Source: Tistrella mobilis
GTDB taxonomy: Bacteria > Pseudomonadota > Alphaproteobacteria > Tistrellales > Tistrellaceae
Reading direction: 5' to 3'
NCBI RefSeq assembly: GCF_039634785.1
Contig: NZ_JBBIAB010000004.1
Coordinates: 1-64,000 of the forward strand
DNA: 64,000 nt
In this document: positions 1 through 8,659 of the stretch, in pieces
How positions within the stretch are numbered: the first letter of the stretch is position 1
How the letters are laid out: the number at the start of each line of letters is the position of its first letter
Notes under the pieces: generated by a model
The model's input: only the letters and a program-made list of their open reading frames with translations
The model's database searches: none
What the model was told of the DNA's origin: nothing
Made by a program: the position numbers and the translations under genes

Positions 1-375
1 TCAAGCGCTGTTTGCCACTTGATCAGCGTTCCTGACCACTCGGAAACCGTCATTGGCCCTGCCTCCCCATGCTGGAACGCAGAGAATCACGGCTTTCCTA
101 AAAACGCAACTGTAGTACTAGAAGACCAGCTCAAGGGGAGTAAAAGTCGAGGGTGAAATCCACCACTCCGAAAGCCACAACGGCAACCTCCGCTTAACCC
201 GGCTCCCGAGGCGGAACTGTCAGGTGATTACCCTCTCTGTACAAATGGTGCCGACACTTTCCACGATAGGCAGGGAGCACCCCGGAAAAGCACAGAGATT
301 TCCTGAAAGTGCGAAGAGCCTCTTGATCGTTGTTTCCGATGGTCCCAACAAATATATCTTCCAATCGCTTCGCAT
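1..375. other. Unassigned low-GC remnant region
   Basis: No gene can be supported here. The stretch is distinctly less GC-rich than the rest of the window. A 78-residue minus-strand reading frame at 194-430 has protein-like composition in its first half, but I do not recognise it and it lacks a good ribosome-binding site. It lies beyond the truncated cyclotransferase and integrase fragments, so it is most likely part of the same decayed mobile-DNA segment next to guaA. Confidence 0.4.
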
Positions 376-690
376 CTAATTCAGTCCTGCATAAGTCTGG
401 AGGCCACCCGCATGGCGAGGATAGCTGCATAAATTGGGCTGCCCGATCACGGAACGCGCCATTCGCTCCCTCGGGACTCGGGCGACGGGGGCATCCTCGA
501 CAGCTTCAACGTTTGCGACGCATTCATCGTTATAGTCCTGCGGCAGGCCGTGCTCCCGTCCGCCAGTCAAGATGTGATCCTTATACCAACTGTAGGGCTT
601 GAGGCTTTCGTCGATCGCTTCGTTCGAGGCGATATAGGTCGGGACCTTCCGCCTGCGTCCCTTGTCATTGACGACCCTCACCAAGCTAGA
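376..690 (-). pseudogene. 3' fragment of a gamma-glutamylcyclotransferase-like gene
   Basis: The minus-strand frame contains SLKPYSWYKDHILTGGREHG followed by LPQDY and VEAVEDAP. I recognise this as the C-terminal part of the gamma-glutamylcyclotransferase (AIG2-like) family, where a Y-K, G-A-x-E/H and L-P-x-x-Y pattern precedes the end of the barrel. The N-terminal half, including the family's substrate-binding loop, is absent. The similarity begins directly at the point where the neighbouring integrase fragment stops (about 688), so the two appear to have been joined by a deletion. The frame runs on to 376, but the part after about 460 does not look family-like. Function is presumably lost. 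The family assignment is from memory of motifs and is moderately certain. Confidence 0.5.
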
Positions 691-838
691 CCGTCTCGCG
701 TCGACCATTAAACCGATAGCCCAACCTGAACGAGAGCACGCCAGATGGCGCAACGCGCACATACATGCCGTCGTGGTCCGTCACCTTGTACATTTTCTCT
801 TTTGGTCTCAGCGCTTTGATCGCTGTATTCGTCAACAT
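686..838 (-). pseudogene. Tyrosine integrase, N-terminal stub
   Basis: Fifty codons from an ATG at 838 that has a strong Shine-Dalgarno (GGGAGGTGG, 6 nt upstream). The protein starts MLTNTAIKALRPKEKMYKV and continues through a G-M-Y-V-R-V-x-P-S-G strand to GYRFNGRRETV, then a stop. This is the Arm-DNA-binding N-terminal domain (DUF4102 type) of P4-like phage and island integrases, normally about 400 residues. The core-binding and catalytic domains (R-H-R-Y) are missing. The family's next segment (usually T-L-G-x-Y-P) is replaced at the junction by the cyclotransferase fragment. It lies 290 bp from the 3' end of guaA, a known integration target of such elements, so it probably marks a decayed genomic island. 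Confidence 0.7.
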
Positions 839-856
839 GCTATACCACCTCCCAAA

Positions 857-942
857 AAGCACCGTCAGGCGTTTTTTGGGGGGCTCTCGTCGGAAAAGCC
901 TCCGTATTGTCAGCAACTTAGCGTAAAAAAAGTACCGTCAGG
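857..942 (-). repeat. Direct repeat of CCTGACGGTRCTTTTT upstream of the integrase
   Basis: On the minus strand the motif CCTGACGGT(A/G)CTTTTT occurs twice, at about 926-942 and 856-870, roughly 70 bp apart. A third copy of CCTGACGG is in the opposite orientation at 955-962. The two copies lie between the 3' end of guaA and the integrase start. Repeats in this position are typical of integrase arm-type binding sites in attL; alternatively they are parts of terminator hairpins. Confidence 0.5.
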
Positions 943-968
943 AGCCTCATCTGCCCTGACGGTACTTT
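925..968 (-). terminator. Intrinsic terminator downstream of guaA
   Basis: Perfect 14-bp inverted repeat: AAAGTACCGTCAGG at 929-942 and its complement at 955-968, with a 12-nt loop. Read on the minus strand, the stem ends in a run of seven T. This is the architecture of a Rho-independent terminator for the guaA transcript, although it sits 163 nt past the stop codon, on the far side of the presumed attachment site. Confidence 0.6.
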
Positions 969-1130
969 CAAGTCTCGCCGCGATCAATATGGCCGAGGCC
1001 CGTCAACGGGGCCGACGGCCGCGACTTTTGTCCACCGACAGGCATCGATAGATGCCGACAGAATATTTATTTTATCAGGGAGTTAGATCGCACCCTAGCG
1101 TAGCTTCGGATATGCCCGGATGGGCAAAAA

Positions 1131-1160
1131 TCACTCCCACTCGATCGTTCCAGGCGGCTT
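1131..1160 (-). other. Putative attB/attL core at the guaA 3' end
   Basis: guaA 3' ends are established targets of tyrosine integrases, and an integrase N-terminal stub with repeat motifs lies immediately beyond this one. The core itself cannot be delimited because no second copy of the guaA terminus is visible in the window; the other boundary would lie to the left of position 1 or has been lost. Confidence 0.35.
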
Positions 1161-2678
1161 CGACGTCACGTCATAGGTCACCCGGTTGATGCCCTTGACC
1201 TCGTTGATGATCCTGTGCGCCACATGGCTCAGGAAGGCGTGGTCGAAGGGGTAGCTGTCAGCGGTCATGCCGTCGGTGGAGGTGACGGCGCGCAGCGCGC
1301 AGACATTGTCGTAGGTGCGGCCGTCGCCCATCACGCCCACCGAGCGGACCGGCAGCAGCACCGCGAAAGCCTGCCAGATCGCGTCGTAAAGGCCGGCATT
1401 GCGGATCTCTTCAAGATAGATCCGGTCGGCCTTGCGCAGGATGGCGAGGCGGTCTTCGGCCACGGCGCCCAGCACGCGGATGGCGAGGCCCGGTCCCGGG
1501 AAGGGATGGCGGCCGACGAAGCCGTCGGGCAGGCCCAGTTCGCGGCCGAGGTCGCGGACCTCGTCCTTGAACAGTTCGCGCAGCGGCTCGACGAGCTTCA
1601 TGTTCATGCGCTCGGGCAGGCCGCCGACATTGTGATGCGACTTGATGGTCACGCTCGGGCCGCCGGTGAACGAGACCGATTCGATCACGTCGGGGTAGAG
1701 CGTACCCTGGGCCAGGAACGAGGCGCCGCCGATCTTCTTCGCTTCCGCCTCGAACACGTCGATGAAGGTCGCGCCGATGATCTTGCGCTTGCGCTCGGGA
1801 TCGTCCACGCCCGCCAGCTTTTCGAGGAAGAGCGGGCCGGCATCGACATGGACCAGCGGAATGTTGAAGGCGCCGCGGAACAGGTCGACCACCTGTTCGG
1901 CCTCGCCCGAGCGCAGCAGGCCGGTGTCGACGAAGACGCAGGTCAGCTGGTCGCCGATCGCCTCGTGGATCAGCTTGGCCGCAACCGCGCTGTCGACGCC
2001 GCCCGACAGGCCGCAGATCACCCGCTCGCGGCCCACCTGCTCGCGGATGCGCGCGATCGCGCTCTCGCGGAAGGCGGCCATGGTCCAGTCGCCTGGGCAG
2101 CCGCAGATGTCGCGGACGAAATGACCGATCAGCTTCGCCCCATCGGGGGTGTGCACCACCTCGGGGTGGAACTGCACGCCGAAGAAGCGGCGGGCATCGT
2201 CGGCGATGGCGGCGAAGGGCGCGCCGTCCGAGGTGCCGACCACGCGGAAGCCCTCGGGCAGCGCGGTCACGCGGTCGCCATGGCTCATCCACACCTGATG
2301 GCGCTCGCCCGGCGCCCAGACGCTGTCGAACAGCGGGCAGGCATCGCGGACATCGACATAGGCGCGGCCGAATTCGCGGTGATCATCGGCCTCCACCCGG
2401 CCGCCCAGCTGATCGACCATGGTCTGCTGACCATAGCAGATGCCGAGCACCGGCACGCCCAGGCGGAAGACCACGTCCGGCGCACGCGGCGTCGCCGCCT
2501 CGGTCACCGATGCGGGGCCGCCCGACAGGATCACGCCTGCGGGTGTGAAAGCCTCGATCCACGCGGAATCGACGCTGAACGGCTTGATTTCGGAATAGAC
2601 CCCCGCCTCGCGCACACGGCGCGCGATCAGCTGCGTCACCTGGCTGCCGAAGTCGAGGATCAGGATGCGGTCGGTCAT
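1131..2678 (-). CDS. guaA: GMP synthase (glutamine-hydrolysing)
   Basis: Converts XMP, ATP and glutamine to GMP, the last step of de novo guanine nucleotide synthesis in the cytosol. The 515-residue product has an N-terminal class I glutamine amidotransferase domain with the nucleophile Cys in VLGICYGQQ and the His/Glu in GVQFHPEV. An ATP pyrophosphatase domain follows with the P-loop [10 protein letters not shown], and then the C-terminal dimerisation domain ending KPPGTIEWE. The length matches the family (E. coli 525). I place the start at [14 protein letters not shown] because AGGAGG lies 6 nt upstream; the open frame extends 70 residues further but has no conserved sequence there. The 3' end is a recognised integration site for genomic islands, and an integrase stub lies just downstream. 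Confidence 0.97.
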   Translation of the reverse strand: MTDRILILDFGSQVTQLIARRVREAGVYSEIKPFSVDSAWIEAFTPAGVILSGGPASVTEAATPRAPDVVFRLGVPVLGICYGQQTMVDQLGGRVEADDHREFGRAYVDVRDACPLFDSVWAPGERHQVWMSHGDRVTALPEGFRVVGTSDGAPFAAIADDARRFFGVQFHPEVVHTPDGAKLIGHFVRDICGCPGDWTMAAFRESAIARIREQVGRERVICGLSGGVDSAVAAKLIHEAIGDQLTCVFVDTGLLRSGEAEQVVDLFRGAFNIPLVHVDAGPLFLEKLAGVDDPERKRKIIGATFIDVFEAEAKKIGGASFLAQGTLYPDVIESVSFTGGPSVTIKSHHNVGGLPERMNMKLVEPLRELFKDEVRDLGRELGLPDGFVGRHPFPGPGLAIRVLGAVAEDRLAILRKADRIYLEEIRNAGLYDAIWQAFAVLLPVRSVGVMGDGRTYDNVCALRAVTSTDGMTADSYPFDHAFLSHVAHRIINEVKGINRVTYDVTSKPPGTIEWE

Positions 2679-2802
2679 CGCGCCTCCTGAGGGTCGGGGC
2701 GGTGCCGCCGGACCATCGCGCCGGCCACCGCCCGGTGGAGCGGAGAGAACCACGACCGGGCCGGTTTGGCAAGGGCGCAGACGGCGCGGGCGGCCCATGC
2801 GC

Positions 2803-3879
2803 TCAGCCGCGGACCACCTCGCTCTCCTCATCGCCGGCACGATCTGCGCACGCGGCCCGGGCAACCGCCCGGCGGGCCATGCGCGCATGCTCCCACGAGA
2901 TCATCAGCACGCTGGCGAGCACCACGACGAAGCCGGCCAGATGCACCATGCGGAACGGCTCCCCCAGCAGGATGTAGGACAGTACCAGCGCCGAGACCGG
3001 CATCAGCGCCATGAAGCCCGCCGCCACGGCCCCCTGCACCCGGGCCAGCCCGGCATACCAGAGCCAGTTGCCCATGGCGAGGGTGCCGGCACCGTACCAG
3101 ACCGCCGCCGCCCAGGCCTCGCCCCCCACCGCGCGCGGGGTGAAATCGGGCAGCTGCCAGAGCGCCAGCGGCAGGAAGACGATCAGCGCCATCCAGGCCG
3201 AGAGCGCCGCGACGAGCACCGGATCCACCCGCTGCGCCGCCAGCTTGCCGAGCAGGGTATAGGCGACCTGGCAGCACACGGCGGCGAAGACCAGCAGCAT
3301 GCCGATCCAGCCCGGCCCGCCACTACCGCCATTGCCCCCCTGGCCGCCCTGGCCGCCGCCACCGGCCCCCTCGCCCGCGACACCCCCGGCGCCCAGCTGC
3401 AGCACCAGGACGCCCGCCACCGCCAGCGCCACCGCAACCACCGTCCGCCAGCTCACCCGATCCTTCAGCACCAGAACCGAGGCGAGCGCCGTCACCGCGG
3501 GCGTGGTGCTCATCACCACCGAGCCTTCGATCCCTGAGACCATCTGCATGCCGTAGAGCATGAAGACGGTAAAGCCGACCATGCCGAAAGCCGAAATGAA
3601 GACGATCAGCCACCAGCTCCGCCGGTCGATCGCGGCCAGCGCCTTGCGTCGCCGGATGATCACCGGCAACAGCAGCAGGGCGCCGATCACCGCCCGCAGG
3701 CTGCCGGCCACGAAGACCGGCATCGCCGCGGTCACGATCCGGGCGACCGGCGTCGCCGAGCCGAACAGGACCATCGCCAGGGCGAGTTCCGCCAGGGCAC
3801 GCCGCGTGCTGCCCGATGCCTGGTCACCCTGCGGATCGGCGGCGCGCGTGGCCGCCTTCCGGCCGGTTCCCTCCGTCAT
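2803..3879 (-). CDS. EamA/DMT-family transporter with Gly-rich loop
   Basis: A 358-residue integral inner-membrane protein of the drug/metabolite transporter superfamily, with about ten hydrophobic segments in two EamA repeats (residues about 27-165 and 200-335). The first repeat carries the typical [18 protein letters not shown] segment. DMT proteins export or import small metabolites; the substrate here cannot be told. The start ATG has GAGGAGG 5 nt upstream. An unusual stretch of about 28 residues made almost only of Gly, with a few Ala, Gln and Asn (about residues 166-193), sits between the two repeats, longer than the usual linker. The gene lies 124 nt upstream of guaA on the same strand. 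Confidence 0.85.
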   Translation of the reverse strand: MTEGTGRKAATRAADPQGDQASGSTRRALAELALAMVLFGSATPVARIVTAAMPVFVAGSLRAVIGALLLLPVIIRRRKALAAIDRRSWWLIVFISAFGMVGFTVFMLYGMQMVSGIEGSVVMSTTPAVTALASVLVLKDRVSWRTVVAVALAVAGVLVLQLGAGGVAGEGAGGGGQGGQGGNGGSGGPGWIGMLLVFAAVCCQVAYTLLGKLAAQRVDPVLVAALSAWMALIVFLPLALWQLPDFTPRAVGGEAWAAAVWYGAGTLAMGNWLWYAGLARVQGAVAAGFMALMPVSALVLSYILLGEPFRMVHLAGFVVVLASVLMISWEHARMARRAVARAACADRAGDEESEVVRG

Positions 3880-3981
3880 GAAACCTCCTCGATCGCCGAT
3901 ACCGGGAGTGGCATCGGGTCGGGAGCAACGAACAGCGAAACCGAGTGTTCCTTGCGATCGATCGACTACGGTTGTACCCGT

Positions 3982-4839
3982 TCAGGCTGCCCCGGCGGTG
4001 GCGGCCGGGGTGCCGAGAAAGCCTGCGAGCACGGCGTTGAAAACCTCCGGCGCCTCGATGAACGGGAAATGCGCCCCGCCATCGGCTTCGTTAAGGATCA
4101 CCAGTTCGGCCTCGGGCAGCCGGTCGCAGATCCAGATCTGCGAGCGGATGTCGACATGGCTGACCCGGCCGCCGATCACCAGCACGGGAACGTCGAACCG
4201 CGCGAACACATCGCGCCAGTCGATCGAACAATGATCCGCGAACAGCGCGGCGATGCTGCGTGCCACCGGCCTCAGATTTTCGTCCAGCAGGAAACGCCGC
4301 AGCTCCGACGGGATCCCCGGCGTGATCATGCCGTCGAGAAAGGCCTCCCGCGCCGCCGCACTGTCGGGCCCCGCCAGCTGGCTCGCGATGCCGATCATGG
4401 TCGCGGCATCGAACAGGGCGCCGGCATCGGCCGCTTCGTCGTCGGTCATGCCGGCCTGACGCATCACCGAGGCAGGTTCGTCGACGAAGACGCAGCGGTC
4501 GATCCGCCCGGTGCCGAAAAGATCGACATAGGCCCAGAGCACCGAGGCCCCCATCGACCAGCCCAGAACAGTCGCCCGCCGGATGTCTTCCCGCTCGATC
4601 AACTCGGCCAGATCGGCCGCAAAACGGTAGATACGATGGCCGTGGGCACAGTCGGGCGAGCTGCCATGCCCGCGAAAATCGGGCGCGATCACCCGCCGGG
4701 TGCCGGCGAACTCCGCGATCTGATGCCGGAACATCGCCGCCGACTGCGCCCAGCCATGCAGCAGGATCAGCACCTCGCCGGCCCCCTCGTCGACATAGCG
4801 GATGGTGGCGCCATCCGAGGTGAGCATGGATTTGTGCAT
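3982..4839 (-). CDS. Alpha/beta-fold hydrolase
   Basis: A 285-residue soluble hydrolase. The oxyanion strand reads LILLHGWAQSAAMF, the nucleophile elbow is GWSMGAS (Ser), and the expected acid and a C-terminal His in GGAHFPFIEAPEVF complete the triad. The overall pattern matches haloperoxidase/ester hydrolase-like alpha/beta hydrolases. The start at MHKSML is chosen because GGGAGG precedes it by about 11 nt; the open frame extends 37 residues further without conservation. It lies 142 nt upstream of the EamA gene and 82 nt downstream of the NCS2 permease on the same strand. Substrate unknown. Confidence 0.85.
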   Translation of the reverse strand: MHKSMLTSDGATIRYVDEGAGEVLILLHGWAQSAAMFRHQIAEFAGTRRVIAPDFRGHGSSPDCAHGHRIYRFAADLAELIEREDIRRATVLGWSMGASVLWAYVDLFGTGRIDRCVFVDEPASVMRQAGMTDDEAADAGALFDAATMIGIASQLAGPDSAAAREAFLDGMITPGIPSELRRFLLDENLRPVARSIAALFADHCSIDWRDVFARFDVPVLVIGGRVSHVDIRSQIWICDRLPEAELVILNEADGGAHFPFIEAPEVFNAVLAGFLGTPAATAGAA

Positions 4840-4921
4840 GGACTTTCCCTCCCGCCTCCCTGCGGCCCGTTGAGTGGGCCTGGTTGTCATCAGGGCATGT
4901 CCGATTGTACGAGCGCGACCC

Positions 4922-6613
4922 TCACTGTTCCACGACACACAGAATTTCATGCCGGCCGTCGGGCAGGCGCCGGCGGACCAGGCGGTCGGCGAGGCGTGTC
5001 ATCAGCGCCAGCACGACGCCGTTCATCACCCCGTCTTCGTCGACATGATCCTCGAGGCTCGGCTGCGGTCCGGGTTCGAGCGCCGTCCCCGTCCAGCTCA
5101 GCGACACTTCCAGGCGGTATTCATCCATGCGCGTGGTCACCGCGATCGGGCTTGCGCCGGCGAGCGCCGGGGCTGCATGGCTGAATTCGTCGGCCAGCTG
5201 GACGAGCCGCAGCATGGCATCGGCGCGCACGCCGCCGGCCTCGCCACTTTCGCGCAGAAAATCACGCAGCGGCGCGAAGCCGTCGGCGGGCTGCCAGGCG
5301 AATTGCCGGGTCGTCCGGCTGCCGATCCGCAGGGCCGCATTCAACACCAGCGCGGTCAGCAGGCCGAGCACCAGGGACGAGGTCACCACCGGCTGCAAAA
5401 TCTCGGGCAGATTGTCGGCATAGAAGCCGGGCATCTGATCGAACGAGACCCAGAGCAGCAGGCCGATGCCGATGACGAGGGTCCGCCGGGCGTCCAGCAT
5501 GCGCTGGCCCAGGATGGAGATCCCCGCCAGGACCACGAAGCACGACGCAAAGAGCAGCGCCGCCCCCAGCACGCCGGGCGGAATCGCCAGCACGAAGGTG
5601 GCGGAGCCGGGCAGGAAGGCGAGCAGCACCCAACCCAGCCCCGCGGCCACGGCAACCCGGCGCGCCCGAATGCCGGTGACGACCGAAAGGCCGACGCTGG
5701 CGGAATAGGTGTTGGTTCCGAACGTCCCGATCAGCCCGGCAAACACGCTGCCGATGCCGTCGGCCAGGACGCCGGCCTCGATATTGGGATAGTCGGGCCG
5801 CTTCCAGTCGCGATCGCCGGCCTTCTGGCTGGCGACGATGTCACCGAAGGCCCTGAGCGTACAGGCGAGTGCACCGACCAGAAAGCCCGGCAGGGCCGTG
5901 ATCTCGAAGTCGGGCACCACCAGCGGCCAGCGAATCATTTCAAACGGGGCCACGCTATCGGCCAGGGGCAGCCCCATGATCCAGCTGGCGCCGAAATAGG
6001 CCATGCTTCCGACGGCCAGCCCGATCAGCACGGCCAGATTGCGGAGGCGCGCCCCGCCCCAGACCGACAGCCCCACCATCACCGCCAGCCCCAGAACCGC
6101 CGTGCCGGTGCCGCGCGGTTCAAGCGGTTGCGGCCGGCCGATCCCGGTCATCAGCTTGAACGCAACGATGCCCAGGATGATGCCGATCATGAACACCACC
6201 AGACCCACGATCTCGATCGAGAGATAGGGCCGCAGACGGCCGATCAGTCGGCTGAGCACGATCTGGGCGAGGCCCGCGGCAATCGTGAGCCCGGCAACCG
6301 CCTCGAGCCCGCCGATACGCGCCGCCTGAAGCGCCGGCGGCAGATAGGCTGCGGCGAACACCGCCGGCAGCAGAAAGCCGCTGCCGATCCCGGTCCGCCC
6401 GAACAGCTTCCCGCCCCAGGCCTGGATCAGGGTCGCCACCCCCATCGCCAGCATGCAGAGCTGCATGTAATGGCCCTGCATCGCGGCATCGGCCCCCGCC
6501 GCCTGGGCGACCAGCAGCGGAAACACCAGCGTCACGGCCATCAGCCCCATATGCTGGGCGGCGGCGGCCAGAACCACGGGCAGCGGCGGTTTTGCAAGCC
6601 GGTCATAGACCAT
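4922..6613 (-). CDS. NCS2 (xanthine/uracil) permease with C-terminal GHKL-like domain
   Basis: A 563-residue inner-membrane permease. Residues about 10-440 form the 14-segment NCS2/nucleobase-ascorbate fold: the QH motif (AAAAQHMGLM) is in TM1, and the family signature appears as GTFGTNTYSASVGLSVVTG, slightly divergent from the usual NxxxxQNVG pattern. Homologues move xanthine, uric acid or uracil with protons. Residues about 440-563 are an extra soluble domain, with LADEFSHAAPAL, a beta-hairpin and a C-terminal helix-strand (MTRLADRLVRRRLPDG). It resembles the degenerate GHKL ATPase fold of anti-sigma kinases. The start has GGGAGGG 8 nt upstream. The gene lies close to guaB and guaA, so purine salvage is a natural role, but this is inference. 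Confidence 0.85.
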   Translation of the reverse strand: MVYDRLAKPPLPVVLAAAAQHMGLMAVTLVFPLLVAQAAGADAAMQGHYMQLCMLAMGVATLIQAWGGKLFGRTGIGSGFLLPAVFAAAYLPPALQAARIGGLEAVAGLTIAAGLAQIVLSRLIGRLRPYLSIEIVGLVVFMIGIILGIVAFKLMTGIGRPQPLEPRGTGTAVLGLAVMVGLSVWGGARLRNLAVLIGLAVGSMAYFGASWIMGLPLADSVAPFEMIRWPLVVPDFEITALPGFLVGALACTLRAFGDIVASQKAGDRDWKRPDYPNIEAGVLADGIGSVFAGLIGTFGTNTYSASVGLSVVTGIRARRVAVAAGLGWVLLAFLPGSATFVLAIPPGVLGAALLFASCFVVLAGISILGQRMLDARRTLVIGIGLLLWVSFDQMPGFYADNLPEILQPVVTSSLVLGLLTALVLNAALRIGSRTTRQFAWQPADGFAPLRDFLRESGEAGGVRADAMLRLVQLADEFSHAAPALAGASPIAVTTRMDEYRLEVSLSWTGTALEPGPQPSLEDHVDEDGVMNGVVLALMTRLADRLVRRRLPDGRHEILCVVEQ

Positions 6614-6820
6614 GGGACCGGCCCTCCCCCGCTTCCGCCCGCCGCGCGGTTTCGGTTGCCCGCCAGGTTGCGTTTGCCCGCCACCGGCTATCCCGGTTTC
6701 GTTGCCGGATCCGGACCATTTGCCACCCCCTGATCATTTTTTACCAGAAGATCGGGAGTCGGCACGGCTGGCAAGCCCCGGAAGACCGCCGGGCAACGGA
6801 TATCGAGGGGTGTCGGCGCG

Positions 6821-7270
6821 CTATTGTTCTTCCTTGTCGCTGCCGGGGATGAATCTGGACAGGATCCGGACCAGGGTCACGATCACCACCCCCAGCCCCA
6901 CGCCGACGGCGACCAGCCGCATCTGCCCCGCGCCCGAGGCGATGCCGATGGCCGCGGCAAGCCAGATATTGGCGGCCGATGTCAGGTTATGGACGGCGGA
7001 TTTCGAGACGAAAATCGCCCCGGCGGCCACGAAACCGATCGCCTGGGCCAGCCCCTGAACCACGCGCAGCGGGTCCAGATCGGGCTGCCCCGAGGCCCGC
7101 AGGTCGTCGTAAAGGATCAGCGCCGACACCGTGATCAGCGCCGAACTCATCGCCACCAGCGCATGGGTACGGATGCCGGCCGAAATCCCGCGCAATTCGC
7201 GGTCGAGGCCCAGCAGCAGACCGGCGGCGGTGGCGATGCCGAGGCGAAGGATGATTTCTGAGGTGTCCAT
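6821..7270 (-). CDS. MgtC/SapB family membrane protein
   Basis: A 149-residue protein with four hydrophobic segments and the MgtC signature GLLLGLDRELRGISAGIRTH near the N-terminus, followed by a GFVAAGAIFVSK segment. MgtC-family proteins sit in the inner membrane and are linked to growth under low magnesium, acid or intramacrophage conditions. This is the short form with only the membrane domain. The start is placed at MDTSEIIL; no clear Shine-Dalgarno is visible, and the open frame continues about 76 residues upstream in sequence that overlaps the next gene and looks non-coding. Confidence 0.85.
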   Translation of the reverse strand: MDTSEIILRLGIATAAGLLLGLDRELRGISAGIRTHALVAMSSALITVSALILYDDLRASGQPDLDPLRVVQGLAQAIGFVAAGAIFVSKSAVHNLTSAANIWLAAAIGIASGAGQMRLVAVGVGLGVVIVTLVRILSRFIPGSDKEEQ

Positions 7271-7352
7271 GACGACGGCGTTGACAGGCGGCCGGATAGC
7301 GGACCGCTTCACGGATCCTGGAATGTCCGGGCCGGTCGCCGTCACCTGCGGA

Positions 7353-7988
7353 TCATGTGGCAGCAGAATCCGACCCTGTCTCCACCACGAAACCCGCCGC
7401 CCGCGCAATTGTTCCCACATCATCGAGCACGGCTGCGCCGGCGCCCGGCCTGATCGAGACAATCCGGCATGCCCGGCCTTCGTCTTCGGGGCGGACAACC
7501 GCGATGACGCCTTCCGACACCAACACCTGCCGCCGATCAGGCGTCAGCCCTTCCCGCGGCCCCAGGACGCGAAAGATGCGCGGCGATGGCGGCGGACCAT
7601 TCCGCGCCGACAGAAAACAGATCTGGGCACCGTCACTCCAGGATGCATCGCGGGTGATGATGTCGGCAACGACATCGGCATCCATGGCCGACCGACACAC
7701 CGGCCGTGGCAAACCACGCAGTCGATCGACCAGTCGCTGAAACCGGCCTTCCGGCATTGCAGCGGCAAGATCGCCGCCCGGCAGTTGCACCCAGCCATGC
7801 CCCGATGGGGTAGGGTCCTGCCATCCGATCAACGTCACCCGGGCGTGGCGAACCAGCCCTTCCGCAAGCACCGCGGCCACGATCGCCGGAAGACCGGCAT
7901 CCGGCGGCGGTGGATCAATCTGCCATTGCAGCCAGTGGTCATCTCCGGCCGCAAGCTGCCGGATGGAGACGGAGACGATCCGGGTCAT
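7353..7988 (-). CDS. Hypothetical protein, possible partner of the upstream effector-like protein
   Basis: A 211-residue protein that I do not recognise. It has no signal peptide or membrane segment, and its composition is that of an acidic, soluble alpha/beta protein. Its ATG overlaps the stop codon of the upstream gene by 4 nt (ATGA), so the two are translationally coupled. The upstream product looks like a secreted or polymorphic-toxin-type protein. In such pairs the small downstream gene often encodes the immunity protein; here that is only inference from position. The gene sits in a stretch inserted between rsmB and guaA. Confidence 0.65.
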   Translation of the reverse strand: MTRIVSVSIRQLAAGDDHWLQWQIDPPPPDAGLPAIVAAVLAEGLVRHARVTLIGWQDPTPSGHGWVQLPGGDLAAAMPEGRFQRLVDRLRGLPRPVCRSAMDADVVADIITRDASWSDGAQICFLSARNGPPPSPRIFRVLGPREGLTPDRRQVLVSEGVIAVVRPEDEGRACRIVSIRPGAGAAVLDDVGTIARAAGFVVETGSDSAAT

Positions 7989-8659
7989 CCCTGCACCATC
8001 TCCGGCAAGGATCGAAAGCTGGTGCCATTAAGCCACTGATACACCCGCGCACCCAATGCGGCACCGGCCCGGTAGCTCAGGCCCGCTCCAATAATGCACC
8101 CGCCTATACCGCCTGCGGCCAGCGCCGCCGGCCCTGCTGCCAATGTCAGAGCTGCACCAGCGCTGCCCCCAACTCTGCAGCCGACCCAGGCAAGAGCCCA
8201 AGCGGATACAACCTCTGTCGCACGTCTTATTGGTTGAGAGGCTTGCACAATCGATATGCCATCCAATGTTGCACCAACCAGCACCAGTACGCGCCCAAAA
8301 TATTTATAAGACTTAGTAGCTAAATAAAATGTCCTTCCAGACTCTCCAAGCGGGACGTGATTCTCGATGCCGAATACAGCTTTCGTGCCTTTCTGATTCC
8401 AGTGAAACTCCCATGATTTGCTTCTGGCATTGTAGCCGTAGTCAAGCCTGAGATGCCTGCGACCCGTGCGGTCCTGGAAATGGATGCTCGACGTAGTGCC
8501 CCCTTTTGGCCGCCATTGAGTTGGCCACCGCGGTCTGAATTCTACGGCTAGCCCATGAGTAGCCGGGATCGGGATCCGGATCGCGGCGCCGATCCCCAGA
8601 GCTGCCGGTATTTCGCCGTGCAGCGGAGGAACCGCAATTTCAGTAGCATCGTTTTCCAT
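7985..8659 (-). CDS. Effector/toxin-like protein with glycine-zipper hydrophobic tail
   Basis: A 224-residue product in a stretch clearly poorer in GC than its neighbours (especially 8240-8420), which suggests recent acquisition. Residues about 58-100 (HFQDRTGRRHLRLDYGYN, then WEFHWNQKGTKAVFGI) resemble a beta-rich module I associate with C-terminal regions of polymorphic toxins. Residues about 120-205 are hydrophobic and glycine/alanine-rich with a zipper-like pattern (GGSAGAALTLAAGPAALAAG), as in pore-forming or membrane-inserting domains. There is no signal peptide. The stop overlaps the start of the next gene by 4 nt. A T6SS-type or contact-dependent effector is one hypothesis; no catalytic residues are identifiable. 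Confidence 0.6.
   Translation of the reverse strand: MENDATEIAVPPLHGEIPAALGIGAAIRIPIPATHGLAVEFRPRWPTQWRPKGGTTSSIHFQDRTGRRHLRLDYGYNARSKSWEFHWNQKGTKAVFGIENHVPLGESGRTFYLATKSYKYFGRVLVLVGATLDGISIVQASQPIRRATEVVSAWALAWVGCRVGGSAGAALTLAAGPAALAAGGIGGCIIGAGLSYRAGAALGARVYQWLNGTSFRSLPEMVQG

Noticed and set aside
1215-2690. 491-codon open frame on the plus strand opposite guaA
   Set aside because: It lies antisense to the fully conserved guaA, is His/Asp/Ala-rich as expected for a shadow frame of high-GC DNA, and has no recognisable domain.
4874-6733. 619-codon plus-strand frame opposite the NCS2 permease
   Set aside because: Composition (Gln/His/Gly/Pro-rich) is that of antisense to a hydrophobic membrane protein; no motif seen.
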